A stretch of DNA of 64,000 nt from [Eubacterium] saphenum. GTDB taxonomy: Bacteria; Bacillota; Clostridia; Lachnospirales; Anaerotignaceae. The stretch spans positions 72,768 to 136,767 of the forward strand of contig SFGI01000002.1 of NCBI GenBank assembly GCA_004557645.1, in the 5' to 3' direction. The notes beneath the pieces are model-generated. The model was not told the DNA's origin, made no database searches, and worked only from the letters and a program-made list of their open reading frames with translations. This document shows, in pieces, positions 59,487-64,000 of the stretch (the stretch's first letter is position 1; each line of letters opens with the position of its first letter). Position numbers and translations under genes: made by a program.

Positions 59487-60579
59487 CAGCTTTCCCTCCT
59501 TTCCCTGCAAAAAGCAGCAATATCAATGGTACGATCACCAGATAGAGGAGATTGAGAAATGGAGCAAGGCGCATCCGCAAATGATAAGCCGCTGAAAGAT
59601 TTCCCGGCAGGAAGGATGCAGCAAATACCGCCGCCAGCCAGACCCAAAGCCACGTTTTTCGCTTCGTTTCCTGCTGATGGAAAATCTGCACCCCCAACAG
59701 AGAGCCAAAAAACAGGGTGCCCGAAAGGAATACAGATACGGACGCCATCCAGAACCAAAGGAGCAATACGTCCTGTCGGGTCAGAAATACGCCCGTGAAG
59801 CTGACCCGCTCCATCATTTGCAGGGAGGGCAGCAGCTTTTCCGAAAGGACCCCTTCCCCATAGACCGCCAGACAAAGGAACACCATGAAAGTCACCACCA
59901 GTCCCGTCAGGGCACTGCTTTTCAGGACAGCAGAAGGGGCGCGGGTGGGTCGTTTCAAGTCTGGATAGATGAAATAGAGGAAGGCCAGCCCCTGAAAAAC
60001 AATGCTCATGGCGGCGATCCCACTGCCAATTTCTGAAATAGAGGGAAGTTCCAAGGGCAGGATACGATGATATTTGGAAGAAATGGCCACGGCAAGAAGA
60101 ATGACCGCCAAAGGGATAGCCACCAAAAAGAATAATATTTCCGCCGTTCGTCCGCGGCATTCCGTCCCCTGGGCCGCCAAAGAGCCTGCCACAGCCAATA
60201 CTACCAGAGAAATAACCCATACCGGCGTAGTGGGCAGCATGGAACGGCAGATGATTTCGCTGAACACACGCAATTCCAGCATACCATCCAACAAAAGCTT
60301 CCCCGCTAAGCCAATAAGCACAATGGTTCCAAAAAAATTTCCGAAACACCCACGGCACCAATCCACCACTGTGCCCTGGGGCAGTCTTTTGCCCACTGAC
60401 GTTAGAAGCAGGGAGAGGGCTACAAACACCGCCCCACTGAGCAGAGCCACCACCCAGCAAGCCCTGCCGCTGAGATGCGCCAATTCCGCAGGCAGGAAAA
60501 GGACTGTGGTACCGAAGCAATCCAACAGCAATAATGCCTGCAGCTGTCGGAGAGAGATTTTTCGATTTTCCGCAAACAT
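59479..60579 (-). CDS. gerKB: Spore germination protein GerKB (GerAB/permease family)
   Basis: This 366-residue membrane protein of the amino acid/polyamine/organocation superfamily has ten helices and would bind the germinant. It begins FAENRKISLRQLQALLLLDCFG. It overlaps gerKA by one base and gerKC by eight bases, so the three subunits are translated in close coupling. Confidence 0.88.
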   Translation of the reverse strand: MFAENRKISLRQLQALLLLDCFGTTVLFLPAELAHLSGRACWVVALLSGAVFVALSLLLTSVGKRLPQGTVVDWCRGCFGNFFGTIVLIGLAGKLLLDGMLELRVFSEIICRSMLPTTPVWVISLVVLAVAGSLAAQGTECRGRTAEILFFLVAIPLAVILLAVAISSKYHRILPLELPSISEIGSGIAAMSIVFQGLAFLYFIYPDLKRPTRAPSAVLKSSALTGLVVTFMVFLCLAVYGEGVLSEKLLPSLQMMERVSFTGVFLTRQDVLLLWFWMASVSVFLSGTLFFGSLLGVQIFHQQETKRKTWLWVWLAAVFAASFLPGNLSAAYHLRMRLAPFLNLLYLVIVPLILLLFAGKGGKADV

Positions 60580-62054
60580 TATGCATCACCGCCTTTTCGT
60601 TCCCGCTCAGAAGGACGGGTAAAGATGGGCCTGCGCTTCATTTTGGACAAAGGCAGGCGAAAAATGCTGTCCTCCCAATCCATATCGTCATTGACGGAGG
60701 AGGAGCAGAAGGGGTAGAGATACGGGATGCCATAGGAGGTCAGGCTGGCAAGGTGGGCCAGCAACAGCAGCAAAGCCGCCCAAACCCCGAAAATGCCGAA
60801 CACAGAAGCAAAAAAAATCACCAGATATTTGCTGAGCCGCAGTCCTGAAACGATGGAAACATTGGGGATCACAAAAGAACAGATTCCTGTCAGGGCGGAA
60901 ACGATGACCACTGCAGGGCTCACCAAGCCAGCTTCTACGGCAGCAGAACCGATGATAATACCCCCGACAATGCCGATGGTGGAGCTGACCGGGGATGGCA
61001 GGCGAATCCCTGCTTCCCGCAAAAGTTCAAAGGCCAGCTCCATGATAAGCACTTCCCCGATGACGGAAAAGGGGATGGCTGCCCTGGTCGCCGCCACTTT
61101 CAGTGCCAAAGCCGTTGGCATCAATTGAGGATGATACACAGAAAAAGCAATATACAGCCCCGGCAAAGTCACCGCCAGAAAGGCCGCCCCATAGCGGATG
61201 AGCCGAATAAAGCTCATGATCTCCCAACGGTCGTAATAATCCTCCGCCGCCTGAAAAAAGATATTTAAAGTGGCAGGCAGTAGGATAGCATAGGGGGTAT
61301 TATCCACCAGAAGGGCCACCCGCCCCTCCAGCAGAGAGGACGCCGTTTTATCGGGTCGTTCCGTCATTTGCAGCTGCGGAAATGGAGAATACTGCCGTTT
61401 TTCCAAAAGCTGTTCCGCATAGCCGCTGTCGGGCAGGTGATCCAGATCCATATTGTCCAACTGCTGCTCCACTTTTTTCAGGGTTTCCGGGCGGACAAGA
61501 TCCTCCATATACATCAGGGCAATATCGGTTTTGCTGCGCCTGCCCACTTTTTTCCGCTTTAGCTTCAGTTTCGTATCCCGAATCCGTCGGCGGGTCAGCA
61601 CCACATTGACGGACATCAGCTCCGTAAAGGCATCCTTTGGCCCCTGCACCACCACCTCCGTCTCCGCCTTATTGACGCCACGGGAGGGGAAGCCTTTGGT
61701 GGAAGCCTGCAGGGCGAAATCATTTCCATCCATCAAAATAGCCGTATCCCCCAAAAGGACGGCATCATAGACCTGCTGCAGAGTAGTGATCTTGCTCATT
61801 TCCCCGATGGAGATGACTTCATCCATCAGGCTTTGCAGCAGCCCTTCTTTCCCCTGCATTTCGCACCGCGCCATGACGTTTGTCATAATAAAATCCTGAA
61901 TGGCATCCCCATTCACGATATTGTCTGTATAAATCATAAACAGCGTTCCTTCGCCGCCACGGATGCGGAATTCCCGCATGATAATGTCGCCACAATCCCG
62001 AAAGGCCTCTTTGATAGCCGCTGTATTCTTCGTCAAATCTTTACTGATCTGCAT
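60579..62054 (-). CDS. gerKA: Spore germination protein GerKA (GerA family)
   Basis: This 491-residue protein is the A subunit of the germination receptor: a cytoplasmic N-terminal half followed by several membrane helices (about residues 290-430) and a basic C-terminal tail. Family motifs include FSVIGEVLIMELAFELLREAGIRLPSP (about residues 335-361) and IGIVGGIIIGSAAVEAGLVSP. It is the first gene of gerKA-KB-KC, with a sigma-G-like promoter just upstream. Confidence 0.93.
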   Translation of the reverse strand: MQISKDLTKNTAAIKEAFRDCGDIIMREFRIRGGEGTLFMIYTDNIVNGDAIQDFIMTNVMARCEMQGKEGLLQSLMDEVISIGEMSKITTLQQVYDAVLLGDTAILMDGNDFALQASTKGFPSRGVNKAETEVVVQGPKDAFTELMSVNVVLTRRRIRDTKLKLKRKKVGRRSKTDIALMYMEDLVRPETLKKVEQQLDNMDLDHLPDSGYAEQLLEKRQYSPFPQLQMTERPDKTASSLLEGRVALLVDNTPYAILLPATLNIFFQAAEDYYDRWEIMSFIRLIRYGAAFLAVTLPGLYIAFSVYHPQLMPTALALKVAATRAAIPFSVIGEVLIMELAFELLREAGIRLPSPVSSTIGIVGGIIIGSAAVEAGLVSPAVVIVSALTGICSFVIPNVSIVSGLRLSKYLVIFFASVFGIFGVWAALLLLLAHLASLTSYGIPYLYPFCSSSVNDDMDWEDSIFRLPLSKMKRRPIFTRPSERERKGGDA

Positions 62055-62079
62055 GCCTTCACCGCCTATACTTTTTTCC

Positions 62080-62108
62080 TAGTTTGCGGAAAAAGAGGAA
62101 AACTATGC
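62080..62108 (-). promoter_or_regulatory. Candidate sigma-G promoter of the gerK operon
   Basis: On the minus strand GCATA (62104-62108) and CAAACTA (62080-62086) are 17 bases apart, matching the sigma-G pattern (GHATR, 17-18 bases, CATNNTA) with one change. It is about 26 bases before the gerKA start, consistent with forespore expression. Confidence 0.6.
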
Positions 62109-62146
62109 AAAAGAAAAAGCCCTAAACAGTCGTTCAGAGCTTTTCG
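62107..62146 (-). terminator. Terminator of the TolC-like gene
   Basis: AGCTCTGAAC and GTTTAGGGCT form a ten-pair stem (two G-T pairs) followed on the minus strand by TTTTTC. Confidence 0.65.
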
Positions 62147-62159
62147 CTTTTGATTTAAA

Positions 62160-63347
62160 TTAAGACTGGCTGCTGCTGCCCAGCAAGCTGGGGTTTTCGA
62201 AAGTAAATACCAGCATATCATGATTGTAGGCATTCTGTCTCAAGGCAATTTCTGCTTTGAGCACGCCCATTTCCGCCTGTTCTACGGCTGTTTTTGTCAC
62301 ATTGCCTGCCTGATAGTTTACCTGTACCGCACGATAATCTGCCTGAGCCTTTGTCAGGTCTGCCTGGGCAGAGGTATAGGCTGTTTCCAGCTGCTGGATC
62401 TGCAAATAGGCATTGCGAATGGCCAGTGCCTTATCCTCCTTAGCTGTTTTCAGGGCACGCTTTGCCTGATCGTAGGTCAGATCATTCTGATTCTGTTCAG
62501 AGCCGTTAGAGGATTCTTTCAGATAGTTTTTGCTGAATTTTGCGCTTTCCAGCTTCAGTTCCGCCAACTGGATGTTCAGATCATTGCTTGTTTTATCATT
62601 GATATACTGATCCATGGTCTGGGTCATCTCATAAGGTTCATAGGCCACATCGTACACAAAGGTAAACCGCTGATCGGTTTTTTCCCCCATCAGGTTATTC
62701 AGCTTGATGTATTCCTGTTCCAGCTTTGCCTCCAGCTGATCCACAGTATCCTGTGCCTGTTTTGCAGCAATCTCCAGCTGATCCAGGTTATATTTGCTCA
62801 GCAGACCTAGGCTATACTTTTTCTGTCCCTGCTGATACAGCTTTTTCTGCATATCCGCATTTACCTGTACCAATTCCAGATTATCCAAATCGCTGAGAAT
62901 GGTAGTAAAATAAGATTTTACTGTTACTTCCAATGCCAATTCTGTCAGCTCGCGACCGATACTGTTCTGCTGCATACCCATATCCGTCTGGAATGCTGCG
63001 GATGTCACTGCCCACCAGCCATCATTGACCCATTTCTGGTAATCATAAGTAGGTATATTGAAATACCCGGAATCCCACAGGTCTTCCTTTGTTTCCTGCA
63101 GGAAATCGGCAGTATCCTGGATATCCCGCAGATCGGGGCTATGTTTTTTCGCCTTTGCCAGGGCTTCTTCATAGGTCAGCGTGGGCAGAGGAGCGACTTC
63201 TTCTTCTGTTTTTTCCACCACAGGGGCCACCTGTACCCCCTGCTGTTCTGCAGAAAGGGCTTCTGCTGCAAAAACCTGTGTGCTGCACAGACTCATAGCC
63301 AGAGCCAACGCCAGCGCACCTTTCGCCTTATATAAAATTGCTTTCAT
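62160..63347 (-). CDS. TolC-family (outer-membrane efflux-like) secreted protein
   Basis: The 395-residue protein has a signal peptide (about residues 1-28, STQVFAAE) and two long helical repeats of the OEP/TolC type, each starting with a TLTYEEALAKAKKHSPDL- or YDQAKRALKTAKEDKALAIRNAYLQIQQLETAY-like segment. It ends in YQAGNVTKTAVEQAEMGVLKAEIALRQNAY, a family-typical helix. The organism looks monoderm (spore genes, no outer-membrane assembly genes seen), so it would act outside the cell, perhaps with the ATP-driven exporters of other loci. No partner is beside it. Confidence 0.82.
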   Translation of the reverse strand: MKAILYKAKGALALALAMSLCSTQVFAAEALSAEQQGVQVAPVVEKTEEEVAPLPTLTYEEALAKAKKHSPDLRDIQDTADFLQETKEDLWDSGYFNIPTYDYQKWVNDGWWAVTSAAFQTDMGMQQNSIGRELTELALEVTVKSYFTTILSDLDNLELVQVNADMQKKLYQQGQKKYSLGLLSKYNLDQLEIAAKQAQDTVDQLEAKLEQEYIKLNNLMGEKTDQRFTFVYDVAYEPYEMTQTMDQYINDKTSNDLNIQLAELKLESAKFSKNYLKESSNGSEQNQNDLTYDQAKRALKTAKEDKALAIRNAYLQIQQLETAYTSAQADLTKAQADYRAVQVNYQAGNVTKTAVEQAEMGVLKAEIALRQNAYNHDMLVFTFENPSLLGSSSQS

Positions 63348-63493
63348 ATTTCAACCTCCATTTATCGTTTTAAACTAAAACTAATTATACCATATTATTA
63401 AAAAAAATCCAGTATATTAATGATTTCTTAATGGAAATTTTCTTGTAAATTCAAGAAGTTTTTGCAGCAAAAGAAAATGTTGCCGGAATACAA

Positions 63494-63527
63494 AAAAAGA
63501 GGACTCCTTACGGAGTCCTCTCGGAAT
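63494..63527 (-). terminator. Terminator of the partial stalk-domain gene
   Basis: GAGGACTCC and GGAGTCCTC form a stem with a GTAAG-type loop followed by seven T on the minus strand. Confidence 0.85.
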
Positions 63528-63559
63528 ATCTACATATTCAGTTCAACCGAAAGGTCAGA

Positions 63560-64000
63560 TTATTTCTGATTGCCATTCAGTGTAGCTGTCTTTGTAGCTG
63601 CATCCCATGTGATATCTGTTACGCCCAGAGCTGTAGCCAGATCTCTCATAGGCAGGAATGTTCTGCCGTTTACGATTTCTACGCTAGAGGATGCGGGGAT
63701 TGCAGAGCCGTTTACGTATACAACTTTCTGACCAGCAACCATTGTGATGATTCTCTGACCATACAGAATTGTTACTGTCTTTGTAGCCTGATCCCACAGA
63801 ACGTTGTTTGTGTTGATACCCAGTGCAACTGCAACTGCTCTTACGGGCAGCATTGTGTAGCCAGCTGCGTTGATGTATGCAGGAACGTCCAGAGTGATCT
63901 GTTTTTCACCGGAGATGATGTAGGATTCGCCAACGGGAACAACAACTTTTGTTGTGAAGGAAGCGTCGTCTACTTCTCTACCAGCTGTGATGATGTTAAC
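63560..64000 (-). CDS. Stalk-domain (copper amine oxidase N-terminal-like) protein, C-terminal part
   Basis: The gene runs off the right edge of the window; 146 residues of its C-terminus are seen. Two copies of the stalk motif are present: PAYINAAGYTMLPVRAVAVALGINTNNVLWDQATKTVTI and the later NGRTFLPMRDLATALGVTDITWDAATKTATLN. Such domains are common in secreted and surface proteins of Clostridia and do not by themselves bind copper. It has many high-usage codons, suggesting strong expression. Confidence 0.82.
   Translation of the reverse strand, partial: VNIITAGREVDDASFTTKVVVPVGESYIISGEKQITLDVPAYINAAGYTMLPVRAVAVALGINTNNVLWDQATKTVTILYGQRIITMVAGQKVVYVNGSAIPASSSVEIVNGRTFLPMRDLATALGVTDITWDAATKTATLNGNQK

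Overview
The window reads as a chromosomal segment of a low-to-moderate GC, endospore-forming anaerobe of the Clostridia, most likely in the Lachnospirales (an Anaerotignum-like genus is my tentative guess). The evidence is a GerA/GerB/GerC germination operon, spoIIR, a six-gene Rnf complex, T-box control of alaS, a trmK-nif3 pair, and a dnaG-rpoD block. Nearly all of it is core genome with strong Shine-Dalgarno sequences and recognisable sigma-70 promoters. I see no tRNA or rRNA genes and no CRISPR array.

Layout. 1-10 kb: a PTS-type permease, gltX, an AI-2E family exporter, a cell-wall amidase, an MBL-fold enzyme, a BlaI/BlaR1 pair (the BlaR1 carries a C-terminal M23 peptidase) and a beta-carbonic anhydrase. 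10-19.3 kb, minus strand: rnpB, a nucleoside kinase, nif3, trmK, rpoD, dnaG, dgt and a metallophosphatase. 19.4-29.6 kb is the accessory part, described below. 29.6-41 kb: brnQ, an ECF sigma/RsiV-like anti-sigma pair, an FAD-dependent oxidoreductase, a secreted stalk-domain protein, alaS with its T-box, a MocR-type regulator and rpoN. 42-47.5 kb: rnfCDGEAB. 48-57.6 kb: a morphogenesis cluster, mreBCD, PBP2, minCDE, rodA, then mgsA and a DUF1294 gene. 57.7-62 kb: spoIIR and gerKC-gerKB-gerKA, with plausible sigma-F and sigma-G promoters. 62-64 kb: a TolC-like secreted protein and a partial stalk-domain protein.

The main discovery is at 20.65-28.36 kb. A subtilisin-like serine protease gene is cut exactly inside its catalytic His motif (HGTHVTG) by a 6,823-bp element bounded by a 15-bp direct repeat, ACCCATGTCACGGGT. 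The Asp and His active-site residues lie left of the element and the Ser lies 6.8 kb to the right. Both copies of the repeat are read in the same frame, so site-specific excision would rebuild a 293-residue protease without an error. The element carries its own serine recombinase near the right end, a TRAP transporter operon (dctPQM), a divergent GntR regulator, a lipoprotein, a 29-residue membrane peptide and a zinc-ribbon membrane protein. The arrangement resembles the skin/sigK intervening elements of spore formers, but with a protease as the split host gene and a solute importer as cargo. Whether it excises in a regulated way cannot be told from sequence.

A second theme is dispersed palindromic sequence: two diverged copies of one intergenic repeat (4646-4804 and 19575-19797), an unrelated repeat cluster at 25340-25530, and hairpin-rich gaps at 33218-33300 and 55547-55774.
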